Source: an uncultured Collinsella sp. (GTDB taxonomy: Bacteria; Actinomycetota; Coriobacteriia; Coriobacteriales; Coriobacteriaceae). Taken from it: a DNA stretch of 29,237 nucleotides. The stretch is from positions 1 through 29,237 of the forward strand of contig CAAECF010000023.1 in assembly GCA_900754275.1 (NCBI GenBank). The letters run 5' to 3'. Position 1 is the first letter of the stretch, and each line of letters starts with the position of its first letter. Under the pieces are notes generated by a model. That model was not told the DNA's origin. It worked only from the letters and a program-made list of their open reading frames with translations, and searched no databases. The position numbers were made by a program, and so were the translations under genes. Below, piece by piece: positions 23,245-29,237 of the stretch.

Positions 23245-24333
23245 ATGGATTTACTGATTGATATTCTGCTCGACGCCGGCAAGGACACGCTGTCGCTGGT
23301 GCCGTTTTTGTTGGTGACGTATCTTGCTCTCGAGACACTTGAGCACGTTGCGGGCGACCGCGTCAACGGCGCTATCAAGCGCGCCGGCGCTGCGGGTCCC
23401 GTGGTTGGCTCGCTGCTGGGCATGGTGCCGCAGTGCGGATTTTCGGCCATGGCAGCAACGCTGTACGCCGGCCGTGTCGTGACCTTGGGCACGTTGGTGG
23501 CGGTGTTCCTTTCGACCTCCGATGAGATGCTGCCGCTGTTGCTTGCCGAGCAGGTTCCCGTGCAGACTATGGCGATGCTTTTGGCTTCGAAAGCGCTGAT
23601 CGCACTGGTCACGGGTTTTATCGTGGACGCTGCCATTCGCGGCCTGCGCCGTAACGCCCGCGCGCACGCGGCGATTCGCCGTACCGTGCTGGGAACCGCG
23701 GCCAACCCGGCCCACGTGAACTGCGCGCACGACGACCACAGCGGCGGTGACATCATCGACGAGGTGGCCGAGGCAGGCGTGAGCGCCGACCACATCCACG
23801 AGCTGTGCGAGCGCGACCATTGCGGTTGTGATGAAGACGAGGACGAGCACGAACACGGACATGGCCACGATCACGGTCATGAGGGCGAACATGAACACCA
23901 TGATGGTCACGGTCACTCTCACTCCCACGAAGGGACGCCTGTCCTGTCGATCATCCGCAGTGCGATCTCGCACACCGTGCAGGTCTCGGTATTCATTTTT
24001 CTGGTGACGCTGATTCTGGTCGCCGTGCTCGAGACGTTCGGCGAGTCCGCGATCGAGCAGTTCCTGCGCGGCAACGAGACACTCGCTGTCCTGGGTTCGG
24101 CGCTTGTCGGGCTGATTCCCAATTGCTCGGCGAGCGTGGTCATTACACAGCTGTATCTGGAAGGCGCGCTGCAACTGGCGCCGATGCTCGCCGGCACGCT
24201 CATTTCCGCCGGCGTGGGTTATCTGGTGCTGTTCCGCACCAACCGCAGCGCCCGCGAAAATGCCGTGTTCCTGATCATGATGTACGTCATCGGCGCTGGC
24301 TGGGGCCTCATCCTCTCCGCCGTTGGCCTCTAA
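23245..24333 (+). CDS. ArsP_2-like putative heavy-metal exporter with His-rich loop
   Basis: This 362-aa integral membrane protein has two hydrophobic halves (residues 10-135 and 235-360) joined by a cytosolic or external loop. The halves look like an internal repeat, each with a Pro-Cys motif: GMVPQCGFSA (59-68) and GLIPNCSASV (289-298). The loop holds a CGC (193-195) and about 20 His alternating with Glu, Gly and Asp from 201 to 228, a typical zinc/nickel/cobalt-binding stretch. The layout matches the ArsP_2 family of putative 10-TM metal exporters annotated as arsenic or manganese efflux. The substrate is unknown; His suggests a divalent cation. GAAAGG lies 11 nt before the ATG, a long spacer. 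A strong terminator follows. Confidence 0.82.
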   Translation: MDLLIDILLDAGKDTLSLVPFLLVTYLALETLEHVAGDRVNGAIKRAGAAGPVVGSLLGMVPQCGFSAMAATLYAGRVVTLGTLVAVFLSTSDEMLPLLLAEQVPVQTMAMLLASKALIALVTGFIVDAAIRGLRRNARAHAAIRRTVLGTAANPAHVNCAHDDHSGGDIIDEVAEAGVSADHIHELCERDHCGCDEDEDEHEHGHGHDHGHEGEHEHHDGHGHSHSHEGTPVLSIIRSAISHTVQVSVFIFLVTLILVAVLETFGESAIEQFLRGNETLAVLGSALVGLIPNCSASVVITQLYLEGALQLAPMLAGTLISAGVGYLVLFRTNRSARENAVFLIMMYVIGAGWGLILSAVGL

Positions 24334-24348
24334 GTAGGCCTAAAAAAT

Positions 24349-24417
24349 GGGCTTCAAATAGCCATGCTCAGCGCCTGCGCAATGCGGCGACGCATGGCAT
24401 TTTGAAGCCCGTTTTTT
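24349..24417. terminator. Terminator after the metal-permease gene
   Basis: GGGCTTCAAA (24349-24358) plus TAGCCATGC pairs with GCATGGC (24392-24398) and ATTTTGAAGCCC (24399-24410), followed by TTTTTT at 24412-24417. AAAAAA precedes the stem, so it could work in both directions. Confidence 0.88.
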
Positions 24418-24459
24418 GTTGAGCCATGGATTCCGAGCGCTCACACCGCTCAAAACAAA

Positions 24460-24495
24460 AAGGTAGATTTTAGGCATGTCTCAAAAATCTACCTT
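24460..24495 (-). terminator. Terminator of the hdeD-yaiI operon
   Basis: AAGGTAGATTTT (24460-24471) pairs perfectly with 24484-24495. On the minus strand a T-rich run (TTTTTGTTTTG) follows the stem, directly after the yaiI stop codon. Confidence 0.85.
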
Positions 24496-24497
24496 GG

Positions 24498-24980
24498 TTA
24501 GTGCAGCAACTCGGTGAGGTTGCGTTTAAAGCGGGCGCGGTCTTCGCTGGTAAATGCTGCCGGACCGCGAGTGCGTCCGCCGGCGCGGCGTACCTTCTTT
24601 TCCTCGTGGCGAATAAACAGCTGCATGTCGATAGTCGCCTTGTCGTACACGCGCCCGCGCACACCGATGGCGGCGGCATCGCGCCCGAGCACCATGCTCG
24701 CCAAGCCAATGTCCTGCGTCACGACCACGTCGCCCGCCTGCAGGCGTTCGACAATGGCAAAGTCGGCGCTGTCGGCGCCCACGCTCACGTCGAGCGTCGT
24801 GACCCAAAAGCCGCGTCGCGCGTGCTCGGCATCGCGCGGGTCGTCGCGGCGAATGTGCCGTTCCAGGTTTTGCGTGCTGTTGCCGGCGATAACAACGGCG
24901 ACGCCCGCCCGCCGCGCGCAGTCAATCGACTCGCGCGTGACCGGGCAGGCGTCGGCATCAATAAAGAGCGTCTTTGGCAT
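24498..24980 (-). CDS. UPF0178/DUF188 protein, YaiI/YqxD family
   Basis: This 160-aa protein belongs to a widely conserved family of unknown biochemical function with a PIN/NYN-like nuclease fold. Family marks are FIDADACPV at the N-terminus, VVIAGNST, ADFAIVERLQAGDVVVTQDIGLA and RRAGGRTRGPAAF near the C-terminus. The several conserved Asp residues (DADACP, TQD) are consistent with metal binding, but activity is not established. Its ATG directly abuts the stop of the upstream hdeD-like gene (TAG-ATG), so translation is coupled. It is followed by a terminator. No link between YaiI and the HdeD-like protein is known to me. Confidence 0.92.
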   Translation of the reverse strand: MPKTLFIDADACPVTRESIDCARRAGVAVVIAGNSTQNLERHIRRDDPRDAEHARRGFWVTTLDVSVGADSADFAIVERLQAGDVVVTQDIGLASMVLGRDAAAIGVRGRVYDKATIDMQLFIRHEEKKVRRAGGRTRGPAAFTSEDRARFKRNLTELLH

Positions 24981-25583
24981 CTAGCGCACCAGTTTGCCAA
25001 ACTGAATGGCGCGAACAATGAGCGTCACGCCAAACACCAGCAGCGCGGCACCGCTAAAGATGACGAGCATCTTGGCCGACCACAGCGGATAGATAAACAC
25101 GAACATGCCGGCGATGATGGAAAGTGCGCCGCTCAGGATAGCGAGGGCGCGGTTGGACGAAAGCTCGGACTCCAGAATGGACATGACACCTTCGACAATC
25201 CAGCCAAAGCCGGCCACGATAACCACCATCGTGGTGAGCGTCGCGGTCGAGAAGGCCTGGTTGCGCAGGATTATGACGCCGCCCAAGATAATGAGTAGGT
25301 TGGAGATGATGCTCGTCACGCGCCAGCCGGTGGGCAGCAGCGGCTCAAAAATGGCAGTGAATAGTCTGATGGCAGCAGTGATTACAAAGTAAAAACCCAG
25401 GACAGTCGTCAAAAAGACGAGGGACTTGGCAGGTGCAAAAAGCAGCGCGATACCAGCAATGAGTGCTAAGACGCCCGTGATGGCGTAGATCCAGCGTACG
25501 GCCTTGACGGCTTTGCCCGCCATGCTTTTCTCGTCAAATCCAAACTGGCTCGATTTTTGATCATCGTTCTTAAAGATGCCCAT
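24981..25583 (-). CDS. HdeD/DUF308-family membrane protein
   Basis: This 200-aa protein has a short polar N-terminus and six hydrophobic helices in a row (for example ITGVLALIAGIALLFAP and IISNLLIILGGVIIL), with repeated Gly-rich helices typical of HdeD/DUF308 proteins, which are linked to acid resistance in enterics but are uncharacterised elsewhere. Helices 1-2, 3-4 and 5-6 look like a threefold repeat. The ATG at 25583 was chosen for AAAGGAG 4-5 nt upstream; the frame stays open to 25709 but without a ribosome site. It is first in a two-gene operon with yaiI. Confidence 0.88.
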   Translation of the reverse strand: MGIFKNDDQKSSQFGFDEKSMAGKAVKAVRWIYAITGVLALIAGIALLFAPAKSLVFLTTVLGFYFVITAAIRLFTAIFEPLLPTGWRVTSIISNLLIILGGVIILRNQAFSTATLTTMVVIVAGFGWIVEGVMSILESELSSNRALAILSGALSIIAGMFVFIYPLWSAKMLVIFSGAALLVFGVTLIVRAIQFGKLVR

Positions 25584-25770
25584 AAGTCTCCTTTCCGTGC
25601 GGCGTAAGCCTTGATCGTTACAACCAGTATCCCCTAAGGGCGCTGACGTATGGGTCGGGGAGGGCGAAACGTAACCCAAAGGCCCCGAATTGTTTCCGTT
25701 GTTCCCCACGTCGCGATTTTCTATTCAACAGGTGTAGAACATTGCAGCCCTGTTCGTTATTGCCTACGTT

Positions 25771-25789
25771 TTAGGTTAGATTTTCCTAA
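25771..25789. promoter_or_regulatory. Candidate DtxR/IdeR box
   Basis: TTAGGTTAGATTTTCCTAA matches the actinobacterial DtxR/IdeR consensus TTAGGTTAGCCTAACCTAA at 15 of 19 positions, including a perfect left half. It lies 28 bp before the nitroreductase ATG, where bound repressor would block transcription. A DtxR-family gene is at 16777. Regulation by that protein is inference; its own upstream boxes look different. Confidence 0.5.
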
Positions 25790-25817
25790 GGACAATTGGC
25801 TTGTATTGGGGGTCCCT

Positions 25818-26489
25818 ATGAACGAAGCAGTTCCCGAGGCACCGTCGAGTGTCGAATCGATGGCAAAGCAAGGTTGCGAAAAGCTTGGCCTGGACACGTT
25901 TGACGCGCTGGTCCGCCGCGCCCGTACGTGCCGCCGTTTTGACGAGTCCATGCGCGTGCCGCGCGAGTTTTTGCTCGAGCTGGCGGAACTGGCGCACCTG
26001 GCTCCCTGCGGCGCCAATGCTCAGCGTCTGCGTTTTCATGTGGTGAGCGGTGCCGAGGATTGCGCGCGTGTATTTGATGAGCTTGCATGGGCCGGCGCGC
26101 TTAAGGATTGGTCGGGTCCTGCCGAGGGCGAGCGTCCGACCGGCTACATCGCGATTCTTGCCGAGCGCGCTGTTCCGGGTAAGCCCGCCGCGCCCATCAC
26201 CGAGGTCGACACGGGCATTGCCGCGCAGACGATGATGCTCGCCGCTCGCAGCGCCACGCCCGAGGTGGCAGCCTGCATGTTCAAGGCCTTTACGCCCCAC
26301 GCGATCGATGCTATGGGGCTCGATAACGACAAGTATGAGCTCAAGCTGATCATGGCTTTTGGCGTGCCGGCCGAGACGCAGATGATCGATGCGATCGATT
26401 CCAACCCCGACGGCTCAATTAATTACTGGCGTGACGATGCGCAGGTGCACCACGTACCCAAGCGCCCGCTCGCCGACGTGCTGGTGTAG
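25818..26489 (+). CDS. Nitroreductase-family FMN protein
   Basis: This 223-aa protein shows the nitroreductase N-terminal FMN-binding pattern RRARTCRRFDESMRVP (family R-x-S-x-R-x-F with Thr-Cys in place of Ser), then LAELAHLAPCGANAQRLRFHVV. A mid-protein ITEVDTGIAAQTMMLAA and a terminal KRPLADVLV (family Prl) are also typical. Members reduce nitro compounds, quinones or flavins with NAD(P)H. The ATG at 25818 has only GGGGGT as a ribosome site, yet it is the sensible start; the open frame to 25650 runs through the divergent promoter region. A near-consensus DtxR box just upstream suggests iron-dependent expression. The substrate is unknown. Confidence 0.87.
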   Translation: MNEAVPEAPSSVESMAKQGCEKLGLDTFDALVRRARTCRRFDESMRVPREFLLELAELAHLAPCGANAQRLRFHVVSGAEDCARVFDELAWAGALKDWSGPAEGERPTGYIAILAERAVPGKPAAPITEVDTGIAAQTMMLAARSATPEVAACMFKAFTPHAIDAMGLDNDKYELKLIMAFGVPAETQMIDAIDSNPDGSINYWRDDAQVHHVPKRPLADVLV

Positions 26490-26521
26490 CTGAGCGTCAC
26501 CGCGGCGTGATCAGACGGTAA

Positions 26522-26556
26522 ACCACCACAAAGGTGCCTGTCCCCTTTGTGGTGGT
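26522..26556. repeat. REP-like palindrome, copy 2 (opposite orientation)
   Basis: ACCACCACAAAGG (26522-26534) pairs perfectly with 26544-26556. The centre, TGCCTGTCC, is the reverse complement of the copy at 13836-13870. It lies 33 bp past the nitroreductase stop and just before the ribosome site of the phosphatase gene. Confidence 0.7.
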
Positions 26557-26571
26557 ACGAGGGGAGAGCGT

Positions 26572-27114
26572 GTGGCAGATCTGTATTTGGTGCGGCATGG
26601 GCAGACTGAGCTCAATGTGCAGAGCATTTTGCAGGGCTGGCACGATTCGCCGCTTACGGCGCGCGGGCGCGAGCAGGCGCTGACGGCGCGTACGGCGTTT
26701 GCGGCGCGTGGCGTGGCCTTTGATCATGTGTATTCCTCGCCGTTGGGCCGGGCGCGGCATACGGCCGAGCTTATCGTTGGCGAGGGCCGTTCCATTGAGC
26801 TGGTCGATGACCTGCGTGAGTGGCATTTTGGCTCGCTGGAGGGCACATCAAATCGCGAGATGCCGCCGCAGCCCTGGGGCGATTATCCGGTGGCCTTTGG
26901 CGGCGAGTCGGAAGTGCAGCTTCAGTCGCGCATGGTCGCGGCGCTGTCCCGTATTATGGCCCGGCCGCAGCACGACTGCGTGCTGGCGGTTTCCCACGGC
27001 TCAGCCTGCCAGGAGTTTCTTGAGTATGTGACTGGCGGGGGAGAGCTACCCGACAACGGTGCCGTGCTTCATTTTGGCTATTGCGACGGGGCGTTTTCGC
27101 TCTTGGGTTGGTAA
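26572..27114 (+). CDS. Histidine phosphatase (phosphoglycerate mutase-like), first of a tandem pair
   Basis: This 180-aa histidine-phosphatase-superfamily enzyme has the catalytic RHG motif at LVRHGQTELN (His9), the proton-donor Glu in LREWHFGSLEG and the second catalytic His in LAVSHGSACQ. Such proteins dephosphorylate small metabolites, for example GpmB, CobC or PhoE-type acid phosphatases; no cobalamin genes are nearby, so CobC is unlikely. The start is GTG at 26572 with AGGGGAGA upstream. It lies 17 bp from the next, related gene, so the two form an operon. Confidence 0.88.
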   Translation: MADLYLVRHGQTELNVQSILQGWHDSPLTARGREQALTARTAFAARGVAFDHVYSSPLGRARHTAELIVGEGRSIELVDDLREWHFGSLEGTSNREMPPQPWGDYPVAFGGESEVQLQSRMVAALSRIMARPQHDCVLAVSHGSACQEFLEYVTGGGELPDNGAVLHFGYCDGAFSLLGW

Positions 27115-27131
27115 CGAACGAAAGGACCCCT

Positions 27132-27767
27132 ATGAATAAAGATCTGTATCTGGTCCGTCATGGACAGACGATATTCAACCTTAAGCGTATCATTCAGGGG
27201 TGGAGTGACTCGCCGCTTACGCAGTTGGGTTGCGACCAGGCGGCGCGCGCCGGCATGTTTTTACGTGCGCGCGGCATTGAGCCCGATCATGCCTACACCT
27301 CTACGCTTCATCGCACCGAGCAGACTATCGCCAACTTGTGGCCGGGCTTGGCGTACGAGCGCCTGGACGGCCTGCGTGAGTGGTTCTTTGGCGACTTTGA
27401 GGCCGAGCGCGTGATGCTTATGCCCGAGCGCCCGTGGCGCGACTTCTATCGGCAGTTTGGCGGCGAGGGCCAGATCCAGGTGCGCACGCGCATGGTGGCG
27501 ACGCTGACCGATCTTATGCGGCGTCCGGACCATACGTGCGTGCTCGCGGTAAGTCATGGCTCAGCTATCAAGGAGTTTTTGGACCACGTGCGGGGCGCGG
27601 CGGCCGACGAGCGCGAACGCGTGCCGGGCAACTGCTCAGTGCTGCATTTTGCGTTTGACGATGCGGCCGATACGTTTGAACTGGTCGAAGTCTTTACGCA
27701 GGAAGACTACGCGCGCGAGCTGGGGCTAGAGCCGCTCGTGGCGGCGGCAGGTCCGCAGCGTGGATAA
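27132..27767 (+). CDS. Histidine phosphatase (phosphoglycerate mutase-like), second of a tandem pair
   Basis: This 211-aa paralogue of the preceding gene product shares LYLVRHGQT, (I/L)QGWxDSPLT, LREW-FG and LAVSHGSA, keeping His10, the Glu and the second His. It diverges elsewhere and has about 30 extra C-terminal residues (VFTQEDYARELGLE), so the duplication is old and the substrates may differ. AAAGGA lies before the ATG at 27132; an upstream in-frame start at 27081 would overlap the first gene by 34 bp. A terminator at 27816 follows. Confidence 0.88.
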   Translation: MNKDLYLVRHGQTIFNLKRIIQGWSDSPLTQLGCDQAARAGMFLRARGIEPDHAYTSTLHRTEQTIANLWPGLAYERLDGLREWFFGDFEAERVMLMPERPWRDFYRQFGGEGQIQVRTRMVATLTDLMRRPDHTCVLAVSHGSAIKEFLDHVRGAAADERERVPGNCSVLHFAFDDAADTFELVEVFTQEDYARELGLEPLVAAAGPQRG

Positions 27768-27815
27768 CGCTGACGTTGCGGCCCGGTTTACCGGCGTAAT
27801 TGTTTGATGCGAAAA

Positions 27816-27855
27816 GGGCGGAGGTGCATGCGTTTGCTGCATCTCCGCCCCTTGT
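27816..27855. terminator. Terminator between convergent genes
   Basis: GGGCGGAGGTGCA (27816-27828) pairs with 27838-27850 with one G-T pair, followed by CTTGTTTGTTTGG; AAAA precedes it. It ends the phosphatase pair and may also serve the minus-strand gene. Confidence 0.75.
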
Positions 27856-27896
27856 TTGTTTGGATGCTGGGTTTTCCAGCTTAGCGTTTGAGTTCG

Positions 27897-28586
27897 CTAG
27901 AACCGTGAGACCTGGTGAGTGAGCAGACCCGTCGGAACCTGCGGCGCGCTGCCGCTGACCTGCGCGGCGGGGAACAGCACGGCTACAGCAAAGTTGAACG
28001 GCTCTTTGCCAGAGTAGGCGCCGGCAGCGCGGGCCTCGTCGGCCAGAATCTGCGATGCCCCAGCCAGTGCGGCGACATAGGCGGAGTCACCGGCGAACAC
28101 CGGGTCGGGCGCCTGATCGAGCATGGCACGGATGGCGGCAACGGCGTCCTCGCGCTTGACCTCCCACACGCGATGTGTGACGCCCGCGGGATCGGTGACG
28201 GCGTAGAGCGATGCGCCCTCTTTGGCAGCGCTCAAAATGATATCCATGACGGGCGACGCCTCGTAGGCGAGCGACACGGGGCGCGGCTGCACCTTAAGCT
28301 CGGCGATCGCGCGCGCGGCGGCGAGTGCGTCGACGCTCTCGGCGGCAGCCTCGTCGCTACCCGTCAGTACGTTAACCGGGCAAATCGCCACGACACCCGT
28401 CGCGCGACCCGGCTCGCCCGAGCATTCGTACACGTAATACGCCGCACCTGGATCCTTGAGCATTAGGCCGTCAGCAATGGCGCCGCGCAGGGCGTCGTTG
28501 CCGCTCAGGATACCGCCCATCGCAGGCAGCGCCTCGAGCACACGGTCCTGAGCCGGGCGGATGCAGGGAAACGGAAGTGCTTTCAT
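27897..28586 (-). CDS. Shortened DUF1015-like protein lacking the family His motifs
   Basis: This 229-aa protein aligns with DUF1015 by its N-terminal FPCIRPAQD, LMLKDPGAAYYVYE, GVVAICPV, SLYAVTDPAGVTHRVWEVKRED and the final FNFAVAVLFPA. Two conserved family motifs are missing. The KHEHT region is replaced by GSDEAAAES, and YIADGHHR is replaced by YVAALAGA. The family is usually about 400 aa or more; here the second half is absent. No frameshift is seen and the frame is intact, so this looks like a diverged non-catalytic paralogue rather than a recent pseudogene. It follows the M20 gene by 39 bp in the same direction. Confidence 0.75.
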   Translation of the reverse strand: MKALPFPCIRPAQDRVLEALPAMGGILSGNDALRGAIADGLMLKDPGAAYYVYECSGEPGRATGVVAICPVNVLTGSDEAAAESVDALAAARAIAELKVQPRPVSLAYEASPVMDIILSAAKEGASLYAVTDPAGVTHRVWEVKREDAVAAIRAMLDQAPDPVFAGDSAYVAALAGASQILADEARAAGAYSGKEPFNFAVAVLFPAAQVSGSAPQVPTGLLTHQVSRF

Positions 28587-28625
28587 GGGCGGTCCTAACG
28601 CGCGAGTCGGTTTGTTCGCGGCTTA

Positions 28626-29237
28626 TTATGCCCCAACTTGGCCGCTTGCGTCCCAGAGCGTGTTATCGGCAAGCGCGATGAGCACGTTTTGGCAGCGAAC
28701 GATATCGGCATGGGGCACATACTCGTCGGGCTTGTGTGCGAGCGCCAACGAGCCGGGGCCGTAGCTCATACAATTGCGGTTGCCTGTCTTGCCGGCAATG
28801 ACGGCGGTATCGGTGTAGCCGGTAAAGAAGCCGACGGTCGTGTCCGCGTCCGTTACGTCATCGGCGGCACGCTTGAGCGCTGCTAGAAGGGGAGAGTTCG
28901 GGTCGCGCTCGATGGCGGGGCGGTCGCCCGTCACGGTGTAGCTGCCATGGCAACCGGGAACGGCGGCTTCGGCGACGGCGATGGCATGCTCGACCATATT
29001 GATTGCGGCGGCCGTATCGGTCGGCGGGGTCAGGCGCATGTCGACCCAGACTTTGGCGCGGTCGGGTACGACGTAGGGGCGATATCCGCCCTCGATTTGG
29101 CCAAACGTGATGGTCGAAGGCCCCAGCTCATCGTGCGCGGGCAGCGCCGCAAACGCGCGACGAAGCGAACACACGACCTCGGCCATGGCGGCGACGGCAT
29201 CCGCGCCCTTCCAAGGCTGGCTCGCATGCGCCGTCAC
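28626..29237 (-). CDS. M20-family amidohydrolase/peptidase, 5' part outside the window
   Basis: The 203 visible residues are the C-terminal part of an M20 enzyme. They begin in the dimerisation domain at TAHASQPWKGADAV, whose His and the following glycine pattern match the family AHAS segment, and run through VWVDMRLTPP and FFTGYTDTAVIAGK to the metal-ligand His in AHKPDEYVP near the C-terminus. The real start lies beyond position 29237, so the GTG at the edge is not a start. Relatives include ArgE/DapE-type deacylases and aminoacyl hydrolases; the missing N-terminal metal site prevents closer assignment. It is probably cotranscribed with the DUF1015-like gene. Confidence 0.85.
   Translation of the reverse strand: MTAHASQPWKGADAVAAMAEVVCSLRRAFAALPAHDELGPSTITFGQIEGGYRPYVVPDRAKVWVDMRLTPPTDTAAAINMVEHAIAVAEAAVPGCHGSYTVTGDRPAIERDPNSPLLAALKRAADDVTDADTTVGFFTGYTDTAVIAGKTGNRNCMSYGPGSLALAHKPDEYVPHADIVRCQNVLIALADNTLWDASGQVGA

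Overview
The window is high-GC, densely packed bacterial chromosome. The gene set (PepV-type dipeptidase, DegV lipid-binding protein, twin-arginine PstS lipoprotein, short DUF1015 relative, a probable bile-acid short-chain dehydrogenase) and the many short structured intergenic repeats suggest a gut Actinomycetota of class Coriobacteriia, most like Collinsella. That placement is inference from recognised sequence flavour; no rRNA or tRNA gene is present to prove it.

Layout. 1-3650: a coiled-coil, tail-anchored membrane protein (minus) and a short-chain dehydrogenase resembling bile-acid 12-alpha-hydroxysteroid dehydrogenases (plus). Two directly oriented copies of a composite structured repeat bracket this pair. 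3650-9750: tgt, a LOG-family nucleotide hydrolase behind a terminator-like hairpin, a RelB/YafQ-type toxin-antitoxin pair under a 24-bp inverted repeat, a DegV protein (minus), a HAD phosphatase and a PepV dipeptidase. 9750-13820: pstSCAB with a candidate PHO box and a strong terminator; phoU is absent. 13930-16570: a Uup-like ABC-F ATPase and a Cof-type HAD phosphatase in one operon.

16580-20220 is a metal-homeostasis block. A DtxR/MntR-family repressor with two repeated operator-like boxes is followed, across a 127-nt near-continuous hairpin, by a convergent operon: SmtB/ArsR repressor, stand-alone HMA metallochaperone and Zn/Cd P-type ATPase. Three copies of the SmtB-type operator occur, each containing a promoter-like -35/-10 arrangement. 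One reads the arsR operon; one, inside the operon upstream of the ATPase, reads antisense.

20220-22100 is lower in GC. It holds a 249-bp element with long imperfect terminal inverted repeats and a gene for a DUF559/Vsr-like nuclease-fold protein. 22100-25600: a DnaQ-fold exonuclease with an unrecognised N-terminal region, a duplicated-domain permease with a His-rich loop (ArsP_2-like heavy-metal exporter), YaiI/UPF0178 and an HdeD-like membrane protein. 25600-29237: a nitroreductase-fold protein behind a near-consensus DtxR box, two tandem histidine phosphatases, a shortened DUF1015-like protein lacking the family's His motifs, and the 3' part of an M20 peptidase gene running off the window.

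The least explained signals are the structured repeats (two families show compensatory changes between copies), the three-site SmtB circuit with its antisense promoter, the DtxR-type boxes, and the inverted-repeat element beside the nuclease-like gene.
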